From the NCBI GenBank assembly GCA_963578475.1, contig CAUZCL010000011.1, positions 49,805 to 113,804 of the forward strand: a stretch of 64,000 nucleotides of DNA, given 5' to 3'. This document shows positions 51,775 to 59,491 of the stretch, one piece after another. The translations under genes were made by a program, and so were the position numbers. Below the pieces are notes generated by a model, which worked only from the letters and a program-made list of their open reading frames with translations, was not told the origin of the DNA and made no database searches. Source of the DNA: SMYC01 sp963578475. GTDB taxonomy: Bacteria; Acidobacteriota; Vicinamibacteria; Marinacidobacterales; SMYC01. The first letter of the stretch is position 1; each line of letters begins with the position of its first letter.

Positions 51775-52752
51775 TCAGTGACGTGACGCTTGTGGAGGTT
51801 GAGGAAACGTCGCGAGCTCGAAAACAAGCGGTGTCCCGATACCTTCGCTCATCAGACGAAAGCTCATGGCGCCGTCCGAGCTCTTGAAGACACCCGCATC
51901 CGTGCCGATGATTACGTCGCTCTGCGAATATCCTTCCGGCAACGGCACGTTGATAGTCCGAACGGCTTGCCCTCGAAACGTTTCGACCTCGCGCAGAGTC
52001 TCCCCGCCGTCGTTCGAAAGCAGCAATCCGTCCTCCGTCCCAATCAATAAGAGATCGCCCCACCAGAAAAGAGCCTCGACCGACTTGTCCCCGACCAGCT
52101 CGTCCCCGACGCGCTCGAACGCCGCGCCGCCGTCAGAGCTGCGGTAGAGTCCTGCTTCGCGGGTCCCGACAAAGATCGTCGGGTCGAGCCCATATAGCTG
52201 AGACAGCGTTATCGAGAGAATCGGGACTCGAGGAAGCCCTTTTCCGACACGGTCCCAGCTATCCCCGGAGTCACGGGAGACGAAGAGTCCTTCGTCGCTC
52301 GCGACGAAGAGCTCCGGCCCGGGCCAAGCCAAAGCACGGACGGCCATCCGAATCGTCTCCGCTCCAATCTGCTCCCATTCGGCTCCGGCATTCTGCGATC
52401 GATAGAGTCCTGTCGCAGTGCCCGCGAACAGCGTGGGCTCGAGCGCGAGCAGGCGCGCCGCTTGAAACGTCGTCACGTCCTTGCCATCGAAGCCTTCGAG
52501 ATGCCGGTAGTTTTCTCCGAAATCGTCGGAGACGAAAATTCCGTCCGAGCCACCGGCAAACACTTTCGACCCGAGACAGGCGAAAGCCCGGAGCTCACCC
52601 GAGAAGCCGCGCATATCGGGGTGGAGCCGAGTCCAATGCTCTCCCCAGCTATAGGTCACGAACGCACCCTCCGTCGTCGTGGCAAAAAGCCGCGACACGA
52701 CGAACTCTGGCTGGAAAGATGCGAGGAGCAGAACGAGCGCCCATACCGACAT
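51775..52752 (-). CDS. Secreted BNR/sortilin-like beta-propeller protein
   Basis: A 325-residue protein: signal peptide (MSVWALVLLLASFQPEFVVS) followed by about six repeats of the BNR/YCF48 type, each with a SxDGGxxW-like turn (VSDDFGENYRHLE, RSQNAGAEWEQIG, VSRDSGDSWDRVG, RSSDGGAAFERVG, LSNDGGETLREV, KSSDGAMSFRLMS). It forms a periplasmic or surface beta-propeller that may bind a ligand or scaffold; no catalytic residues are evident. Its ATG overlaps the dtd stop (TAATG). A remnant of another such gene starts at 6079. Confidence 0.85.
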   Translation of the reverse strand: MSVWALVLLLASFQPEFVVSRLFATTTEGAFVTYSWGEHWTRLHPDMRGFSGELRAFACLGSKVFAGGSDGIFVSDDFGENYRHLEGFDGKDVTTFQAARLLALEPTLFAGTATGLYRSQNAGAEWEQIGAETIRMAVRALAWPGPELFVASDEGLFVSRDSGDSWDRVGKGLPRVPILSITLSQLYGLDPTIFVGTREAGLYRSSDGGAAFERVGDELVGDKSVEALFWWGDLLLIGTEDGLLLSNDGGETLREVETFRGQAVRTINVPLPEGYSQSDVIIGTDAGVFKSSDGAMSFRLMSEGIGTPLVFELATFPQPPQASRH

Positions 52753-53192
52753 TACGGGCTCTCCACTAATATCGTGACGGGCCCGTCATTCACGAGAGAC
52801 ACCGCCATGTAGGTTTGGAACCTTCCTTTCGCAGTCGGGATACCGTGCTCGTCCACGACGTGCACGAAGCGCTCGTAGAGGTCCTCCGCAAGCTCGGGTC
52901 GCGCCGCCTTAACGAAGGACGGCCGCCGACCTTTGCGACAATTGCCGAGCAGCGTGAACTGAGACACGGCGAGAAGCGACCCGCCGACTTCGGCAAGTGA
53001 CAGGTTCATTTTGCCGTCCTCGTCCTCGAAGATACGCAGCGAGACGATCTTCTCGGCCATCCACCGCGCATCAACCTCGGTATCACCGTCGGCCACACCG
53101 AGCAGCACGAGAAGCCCCGCATCGATCGCGGAAACACGCTCGCCATCGACCTCGACCCCCGCCTTGGTGACGCGTTGCACGACGGCCTTCAC
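52752..53192 (-). CDS. dtd: D-aminoacyl-tRNA deacylase
   Basis: A 146-residue DTD1-type enzyme that removes D-amino acids mischarged onto tRNA. Motifs: MKAVVQRVTKAGVEVDGE at the N-terminus, LLAVSQFTLLGNCRKGRRPSF (SQFTL with catalytic Ser/Thr context) near residue 75 and NDGPVTILVESP at the C-terminus (the Gly-cisPro GPVT selectivity motif). The start overlaps the ClC gene stop by four bases (ATGA), and the stop overlaps the propeller gene. Presence near a D-aminoacylase in the same window is noted but they are 47 kb apart. Confidence 0.95.
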   Translation of the reverse strand: MKAVVQRVTKAGVEVDGERVSAIDAGLLVLLGVADGDTEVDARWMAEKIVSLRIFEDEDGKMNLSLAEVGGSLLAVSQFTLLGNCRKGRRPSFVKAARPELAEDLYERFVHVVDEHGIPTAKGRFQTYMAVSLVNDGPVTILVESP

Positions 53193-54937
53193 GATCGGCG
53201 CTCACCTGGGTCGCGCGCACCCGGTTGTCGTCCATGAACGCCGAACGCCCGAAGCACATCGAGAAGCGAGCAAACCCCCTCCATCTCGTGAACGTTGGCT
53301 CGACTCACCACGGGCAAGAGATCGTAGCCCGCTTTGCCCATGCGCTCGAGTGCGAGGTCGAGCGAATGGTCGGCGTGCAAATGAGGAAAAGTGCGGGAGT
53401 CCAGAAGGTCACCGACTTTGGCGTCGCTCCGCTTCTCGTCAAGGGCCTTTTCGAGCTGCTCTAGAGACACCACACCCCATACCCCGTTCTTGTCGGTGAC
53501 GGGCCAGGCGCGCATGCTGCTATGACCGGCTCGCTCGATGGAATCGGCAACCGTCATGTCTGCTGAAAATGTCTCGTGTGGCGGACGCATGGCGAGCCGG
53601 ACCTGGAGGTGGCGCTTCTCGCTTTCGGAGGTCGGAAGATGGATGCCTTCTTGAAGCGCGAGCGCTTCGTAAAGCGGCGTCTTCTGAAATTTGTAGGAAA
53701 CGAAAAAGCTGATGAGATTCGAGATCATGAGTGGCACGATGATCGCGTAGTCCTGCGTGAGCTCGAAGATCATGATCACGGAAACCATCGGCACCCGCAA
53801 GATCCCGGCGAAGGCTGTCCCCATCCCGACGAGCGCATAGGCGCCAGGGCTCGCGGTTATGTCGGGAAAGTAGCCATGCGCGACGGCCCCGAAACTGCCG
53901 CCCACCATAGCACCCATGAAAAGACTGGGCCCGAAAATGCCCCCCGCATTTCCCGAGGCGTAGCAACCGGCGGTCGCGAAGACGCTGAGCACGAGAAGAA
54001 TGACCATCGACGAAAGCGGGAGCGAGCCGTTGAGAGCTTCGCCTACGGTGGAATGTCCAAAGCGAAAAATTTCCGGAAGAGCAAAGGCGAGAACGCCCAC
54101 GACCACGCCGCCGGCGGCCGGTTGCAGCCAGCGCGTTTTGCGCGGCATGTTCAAGAACTTCTCGCGCATGCGCAGCATGAGCTTGACGAAGAAAACGGAG
54201 ACCAGGCCGCCCACAATACCCAAAAGCGCGTAAACGATGAACTCGGCCGGGTGCACCGATTCGTATGCGGGTACGTGAAAAAGAGGCTCGTTTCCGAGCA
54301 AGAGGCGCATCACGAAGAGCGACGTAAAGACGCTGACGACGACCGAGCCAAGAATCGGCGCGTGCAAGTTTCCCATGATCTCCTCGAGCGCGAAGAGAAT
54401 CGCGGCGAGAGGGGTGTTGAAGGCGGCGGCGAGCGCGGCGGCCGCGCCGATCGGGATGAGCATTTGGAGCTTGTCGCCGCTCAGCCCGAGACCGCGCCCG
54501 ATAGTCGAAGCGAGCCCCGCGCCCATCTGCACCGAAGGACCCTCACGGCCAAGAGCGATTCCGCTCGCGAGTGTTATCGAAGAGGCGATGAACTTGCCAA
54601 TCACCGTTTGCAGGGGGATGAGCCCGCGCCGGGCGAACATAGCCGCTTTCGTCTGTGGGACACCGCTCCCGCGGGCGTCGGGAAAGAATCGAAAGAGAAG
54701 GTAGCCCACGAAGAGCGTACCCGCGATGGGCGTCACGAGACGACGCCACCGCGCGGTGCCCTCGGCATAGAGCCACGCCTCGAGACTATCCGTGACGACA
54801 ATGAAAGCGACGATCACCAACCCGACGACCGCGCCGATGACGAACGTGAGCCCTATGAAAACCTGGTTCTCGTTTTGCGCCATCGACTCACGGACACGCT
54901 CCTGAATGCGGTGCGTGATGTCCGAAAGTCGGCTCAT
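53189..54937 (-). CDS. ClC-type chloride channel/antiporter with C-terminal CBS pair
   Basis: A 582-residue ClC family protein. Selectivity motifs are GSGVPQTKAAM (GSGIP, residue ~72), GREGPSVQMGAGL (GKEGP with gating Glu, ~118), and GNAGGIFGPSLFMGA (GxFxP, ~320), with about 12 further membrane segments (LVGMGTAFAGILRVPMVSVI and others). The cytoplasmic end has two CBS domains (MTVADSIERAGHSSMRAWP, HADHSLDLALERMGKAGYDL) that may bind adenosine nucleotides. The retained gating Glu suggests H+/Cl- exchange. ATG 54937 (MSRLSDITHRIQERV); the frame continues upstream without similarity. Confidence 0.92.
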   Translation of the reverse strand: MSRLSDITHRIQERVRESMAQNENQVFIGLTFVIGAVVGLVIVAFIVVTDSLEAWLYAEGTARWRRLVTPIAGTLFVGYLLFRFFPDARGSGVPQTKAAMFARRGLIPLQTVIGKFIASSITLASGIALGREGPSVQMGAGLASTIGRGLGLSGDKLQMLIPIGAAAALAAAFNTPLAAILFALEEIMGNLHAPILGSVVVSVFTSLFVMRLLLGNEPLFHVPAYESVHPAEFIVYALLGIVGGLVSVFFVKLMLRMREKFLNMPRKTRWLQPAAGGVVVGVLAFALPEIFRFGHSTVGEALNGSLPLSSMVILLVLSVFATAGCYASGNAGGIFGPSLFMGAMVGGSFGAVAHGYFPDITASPGAYALVGMGTAFAGILRVPMVSVIMIFELTQDYAIIVPLMISNLISFFVSYKFQKTPLYEALALQEGIHLPTSESEKRHLQVRLAMRPPHETFSADMTVADSIERAGHSSMRAWPVTDKNGVWGVVSLEQLEKALDEKRSDAKVGDLLDSRTFPHLHADHSLDLALERMGKAGYDLLPVVSRANVHEMEGVCSLLDVLRAFGVHGRQPGARDPGERRS

Positions 54938-55006
54938 GTTGTGCGGGCGAGCATTATAGCGCGGTTCAGCATCCACCTCTGAGGAACTCTCGAGGCTGTG
55001 AAAAAC

Positions 55007-55101
55007 AAGGGGTTGTGGAGATAGAAGGAGAGTGGAGATAAAAAATTAACTGTCTTTCATCCCCCTATCCCCTCCTATCCCCACATCCCCTTTTCTCTTA
55101 A
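55007..55101. repeat. Palindromic repeat, copy A
   Basis: The purine-rich left arm GGGGTTGTGGAGATAG, then AAGGAGAGTGGAGAT, faces a pyrimidine-rich right arm ATCCCCCTATCCCC then TCCTATCCCCACATCCCC. The arms are imperfect inverted repeats with a central 25-base spacer. It shares this layout with 59238-59341 and 63701-63781. It lies between the ClC gene and the broken kinase and contributes the last codons of the kinase frame. Confidence 0.7.
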
Positions 55102-57309
55102 AAACCCTGAGGGATTCTGAAATGCTGAATGCGGACCACTTCTTCAGCCTCTTCAGAATTTGTTCGGAAGTCGGGCGGTCGGCTGGTTCTTTCTCGAGAC
55201 AGGTCATCACGATGTTGGCGAGCACCTTCGGTACGTCTGGCCGCAGCTCTTTCAGCGGACGGGCGGTGGTGTGCACGTGATGGTAGAGCACTTCGCCATC
55301 AACAAAAGGAGGCTCGCCCGCAAGGAGGTGGTACACCGTCCCTCCAAAGGCGTAGATGTCCGTACGGAAGTCGAGTGGCCTGCCGAGAATCTGTTCTAGG
55401 GACATGTAGAGCGGGGTCCCGCTCGCCTTCTCACTTCCCTGCGCTTTCGCGTCTCTAAGTATCTTGGCGAGGCCGAAATCCATGATCTTGACGGCGTGCT
55501 GTTTCGAAAGCATCACGTTCGAAGGCTTATGTCGCGGTGGAGGACGCCGTGGCGATGTGCGTGGGCAAGTGCTTTAAGAACGCCTCCAACAAACTAACCG
55601 TCTGTTGGATCGAGAGTCTGGTCTCCCGCTGAAGGATATCGAAATAGCTTTCACCCCCGACGAACTCCATCGCGATGAAGAGCCGGTTCTGCTCGGGGTC
55701 CACGTCCACGTCGAACACCGTGACGATATTCGGATGGTTGAGCTGCGCGGCCGATTGTGCCTCGCGCAAGAAGCGCTCACGGATGTCTTTGACATCCATG
55801 AACTGCTCCATGAGCATCTTGTAGGCCACGATGCGATTGAGCCGCGTGTCTCTGGCGCGATAGACGACGCCCATCCCGCCCGGCGCCGATCTTCTCGATG
55901 AACTCATAGCGCTTGCCACCGAGCTCTTCTCTAGCCGCTTGATGGAGTGACGGCTCGGTGGCCTTTTTCGCTGGCCTCTTGTCGAGCTCCTGTAGCCGCC
56001 CGACGGCATCCCGATAGCTGTAATTTTCCGCGACGACCTGTTTGAAGATCTTCGTGGCGTCCTCGTAGCCGCCCATCTGTTCGAAAGCGACCGCGAGCGT
56101 GTAATAGATATCAAGGTTCTTGGCCGTGAGCGGCTGATCGTGAAGCGCCTTTTTCAGCTTCTCGACGGCAACGCCCGGCAGGTCCCGTTCCATTAAACTC
56201 TGGCCTGGCTCGACGAGGGATTCTTGATAACGAGGGTTCGTTGGCTCGATCTTCTGGAGGCAGTCGATGGCCAGCTCGGTGAGGCCCGCCTTGCGCGCGT
56301 TCTTCGAGGCGCGATAATACTCGTGCGACTCGGCGAACATCCGCGCCGCGTGACCCCAGTCGTCGGCTTTCTCGTAGAGCGCCGCGGCTCTTTGATAGTC
56401 CTGGCTCCGGCCGTACATTTCCGCCGCGCGATCGAGTTGCCCCACGCGCTCATAGGCCTCGGCGGCCTGACGGTGGGCGCCGCAATGCTCGTAGCAGCGT
56501 GCGGAGTCGAGATAATTTTCCGCTTCTTCGTAGACTTCCGCAGCTCGAAGCGGATCGCCACCGAGGAGAAACTGCACCGCTGCCTCGTTTTTCTGGTCTT
56601 GCTTGTAGAGATGCTCGCCTCGCATTTGTGCGGCGCGCACACGGTCGCCGGCTTGCGCGTAGGCGTTCGCGGCGTGATCCACCGCGCCCGCACGCTCATA
56701 GAGGTCAGCGGCTTTCACGTGACGATTGAGCTTGAGGAACAACCCCGCTGCATCCTCCCACTGTTCGCCACGCTCGAGCACTTCCGCAGCTTGCTCGTGA
56801 AGTCCAGCGCGCTCGAAGGCTTGCCCCGCAAGCCGGCAATATTTCGTGAACTCCGCATGGTCCGCAGGTGAGCGCGCATCAGCGAGGGTGTTGAACTTGT
56901 CTTGCAGGTAGCGACGGCAATTCTCGCCCGCTCTTTTGTTATCCCCGAACTGCGCGCAAACCTCCGCCGCCTTTTGATAATGGCCGACGCGCTCGAAGAT
57001 GGACGCGGCCTCCGTGAGCGCTCCAGCGCGGACGAGAAGGCGCGCTGCTTCGTGGTGCTGCCCCTTGCCTCGATAGAGCTTGGCCGCATCACGATAGCGT
57101 CCTTCCTCTTCGAATACCTTGGCGGCCCGCTCCCAATCTCCCGCCGCGAGCTCAGGGTCAACGGTAGAAGCCGAGCTCTTCGAGTCTTTCTTCCCGAGGC
57201 CGAACATCTTTTTCCATCCTGAGCCGCCTTTGGCCGCCCCCAGAAGGACGAGCGTCGCCAGAAAAACGATGGGCTCGAGACTCTCGATGGAAAAAATGAA
57301 CGGGCTCAA
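55046..57309 (-). pseudogene. TPR-repeat serine/threonine kinase, frameshifted
   Basis: From ATG 57309 an N-terminal membrane-anchor-like helix (IVFLATLVLLGAAKGG) is followed by about ten TPR-like repeats (DWERAAKVFEEEGRYRDAAKL, GQHHEAARLLVRAGALTEAAS, VGHYQKAAEVCAQFGDNKRA and on) and a C-terminal protein kinase. Three single-base indels break the kinase: after EFIEKIGAG (extra G near 55875; next frame GMGVVYRARDTRLNRI), after VSLLEAFLK near 55570, and in HRDI (missing A near 55535; next frame PSNVMLSKQHAVKIMDFGLA). HRD and DFG remain, but the usual P in SPEQ is L (MSLEQI). The last 15 codons lie in the palindromic repeat. Confidence 0.85.
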
Positions 57310-57372
57310 GACGTACCTGGACAGACCAGCCGGCTGGACGGAGATCAGACCCGGCCTCGTAGTGTTCTTCTA

Positions 57373-59049
57373 TTATACAGACCGCTCCGGGGATGCAAAG
57401 AAAAGGCTAATTACATAGCCAAGAACGACTGAAACAACGGTCCCGACGAGGTTGTAATAAAGATAAGAGATTTCGGAATAGCGCGCCGTTAGCTGTACGG
57501 CGACGATGCCAAGCAGAACACCCGCGAAAGCGCCGTGGCCGTTCGCCCACCGCGCCCCAATGGCGAGGACGAAAACACCGAGTATGGGGCCGTAAAAGTT
57601 AGACCCGATGCGGTTCACCGCCTCGATGGCAGAGCCGAGCCGGCCCATATAAAGCGCGCAAAAGGTCGCGAAGCCTCCCCAGAACAAGGTCGCGACACGA
57701 CTGACGGCGAGGAAGTGGCTGTCTTCGGCCTCTCTGCGGACGTAGCGCTGGTAAAAGTCGACGACCGTCGCTGTCGACAAGGAAGTGAGCTCGGACTCCA
57801 CCGTGGACATGGCGGCGGCAAAAATCGCGACGAGGATGAGTCCGACGATCCCGACAGGAAGCTTCGTGAGAACGAATGTCGGGAACACGTAATTCGTGTC
57901 GCTGAAACCCGGCTCGCTCTCGCGGATAAGTCCCAAGACCTCGGAGCGAACGCCACTGAAATCTGCATCCGCTTGGAGGAAGCTTCTGCGCATCTCGTCT
58001 TCGCGGGGACCTCCGAGAGCGTCGGCAAAGTTCTGAGCTGCCTCTTTGCGGGTCTCGAAAGCCTCGTCGTAATCGGCCTCGAGCTGCGACACATCCCGAG
58101 CCTGGGCGAGCCGCTCGAGCGCAACGGGGTTGAACACGACCGGCGGTTTTTCGAATTGATAGAAAACGAACAGGAGCGCGCCGGTGAGAAGGATGACGAA
58201 CTGCATCGGGATCTTGACGAGCGCGCTGAACAAGAGCGCAAGCCGGCTTTCCTTGAGCGAACGTGCCGTCAGATAGCGCTGCACCTGACTTTGATCGGTC
58301 CCGAAATAAGACAGCATGAGAAATATACCGCCACAGACGCCGGTCCAGAACGTGTAGGTGACGGTGGGATCCAGATTGAAGTCCATCGTCTCCGCGCGCC
58401 CGGTGGCGCCCGCGACCTGGATCGCGTCCGTGAGCGAGACTCCGTCGGGAAGCCCAACGATGACCGAACCGAGGCAGAACAAGATCCCGATAAAAATAAT
58501 CAACATCTGCCACATCTCGACCCACATGACCGCGCGCATGCCGCCGAGCGTCGTGTAGATTGTGGCGCCGAGACCGATCGCGATGATGATGACTTTTTCA
58601 TCGATGCCGAAAACGATGGCGAGTATGACGGACGGCGCATAGATCACAACAGCGTCCGCAAGACCTCGGCCCAGAAGAAAAAGAAAGCTCGTCAAGCTCC
58701 GAGTCTTCCCGTCGAAGCGCTTCTCCAGAAATTCATAGGCCGTAAAAACTTTGGCGCGATAAAAGAACGGCACGAGCGTGACACAAAGGATCACGATCGC
58801 GAGCGGCATGCCTAAATACACTTGGATGAAGCGCATGCCGTCCACGTAACCCTGACCGGTCGTACCGACGAGTGTGATGGCGCTCGCCTGCGTCGCCATG
58901 ACCGAAAGCCCGATTGCGTACCACGGCATCGAACGCCTGGCGAGACAGAAATCTTCGATCCCTGTATTACCGCGTCCCGTCCGATAGCCAACAAAAACGA
59001 TGAACGCAAAGTAGAGAACGACGACGAGCCAATCAATCGGCTGCAGCAT
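57373..59049 (-). CDS. Sodium:solute symporter (SSS family) with large loop
   Basis: A 558-residue symporter with 13 or so helices: IDWLVVVLYFAFIVFVGYRT, SMPWYAIGLSVMATQASAI (sodium-binding unwound helix region), TYTFWTGVCGGIFLMLSYFG and IFAAAMSTVESELTSLSTAT. An unusual hydrophilic insert of about 90 residues lies between helices 7 and 8 (VFNPVALERLAQARD to YVFPTFVL). The start is ATG 59049, just after a 41-aa small gene on the same strand (10-base gap). The insert and small partner are both seen in symporters of Bacteroidetes/Acidobacteria. Substrate unknown. Confidence 0.9.
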   Translation of the reverse strand: MLQPIDWLVVVLYFAFIVFVGYRTGRGNTGIEDFCLARRSMPWYAIGLSVMATQASAITLVGTTGQGYVDGMRFIQVYLGMPLAIVILCVTLVPFFYRAKVFTAYEFLEKRFDGKTRSLTSFLFLLGRGLADAVVIYAPSVILAIVFGIDEKVIIIAIGLGATIYTTLGGMRAVMWVEMWQMLIIFIGILFCLGSVIVGLPDGVSLTDAIQVAGATGRAETMDFNLDPTVTYTFWTGVCGGIFLMLSYFGTDQSQVQRYLTARSLKESRLALLFSALVKIPMQFVILLTGALLFVFYQFEKPPVVFNPVALERLAQARDVSQLEADYDEAFETRKEAAQNFADALGGPREDEMRRSFLQADADFSGVRSEVLGLIRESEPGFSDTNYVFPTFVLTKLPVGIVGLILVAIFAAAMSTVESELTSLSTATVVDFYQRYVRREAEDSHFLAVSRVATLFWGGFATFCALYMGRLGSAIEAVNRIGSNFYGPILGVFVLAIGARWANGHGAFAGVLLGIVAVQLTARYSEISYLYYNLVGTVVSVVLGYVISLFFASPERSV

Positions 59050-59059
59050 CAATCAGCGA

Positions 59060-59185
59060 TCAGCGCGCATAAGCTGAGAACAAAACGAGCAGCAAATAAG
59101 TAACGAGGGTATTCGCGATAACAACCGCATAGAAACGCCCCCAAGTCTTGAAGATAGGCGGCGGCAGATCAGGCTCTTTATCCAT
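59060..59185 (-). CDS. Small membrane protein (41 aa) upstream of the symporter
   Basis: ATG 59185 to TGA 59060 encodes MDKEPDLPPPIFKTWGRFY then AVVIANTLVTYLLLVLFSAY and AR: an acidic, proline-containing N-terminus followed by one transmembrane helix. This pattern (short PPP-rich cytoplasmic head, WxxxY, single helix) occurs in small proteins that precede SSS symporters in several phyla. It may be an accessory or stabilising subunit. Spacing to the symporter ATG is 10 bases. Too short for an ordinary gene-finder. Confidence 0.65.
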   Translation of the reverse strand: MDKEPDLPPPIFKTWGRFYAVVIANTLVTYLLLVLFSAYAR

Positions 59186-59237
59186 AACCCCTCGCTAGGC
59201 GGGCGCATTATAGAGGATCGCGCGCTTTATCCGTTGT

Positions 59238-59341
59238 TTTAAAAGAAAGGGGATGTGGGGATAGGAGGAGAGGTGGGGATGAAAAAAGATATTCCATCTA
59301 TCCCCCTATCCCCACCTATCCCCACATCCCCTTTTCTTTTG
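59238..59341. repeat. Palindromic repeat, copy B
   Basis: The longest and best-preserved copy. Left arm AAAAGAAAGGGGATGTGG then GGATAGGAGGAGAGGTGG; right arm CTATCCCCACCTATCCC then CACATCCCCTTTTCTTTT. The outer 25 bases pair almost perfectly (AAAAGAAAGGGGATGTGGGG against its complement). It lies in the intergenic gap between the symporter operon and the PIG-L gene, which point away from each other. No ORF in it is real. Confidence 0.8.
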
Positions 59342-59491
59342 GCGTCGACCCCAGAAGCCGGTGCACTTCCTTTGCGCCTTTGCGTCGCGCCTTTGAGACA
59401 CCGGTTCGCAGCAGCAGTGTTTTGACATCTCTCGGGCCGCTCAATATGCTGCTCGCAGGTATCGATTTTACGAGGTCGACGAGGAGCTCTG

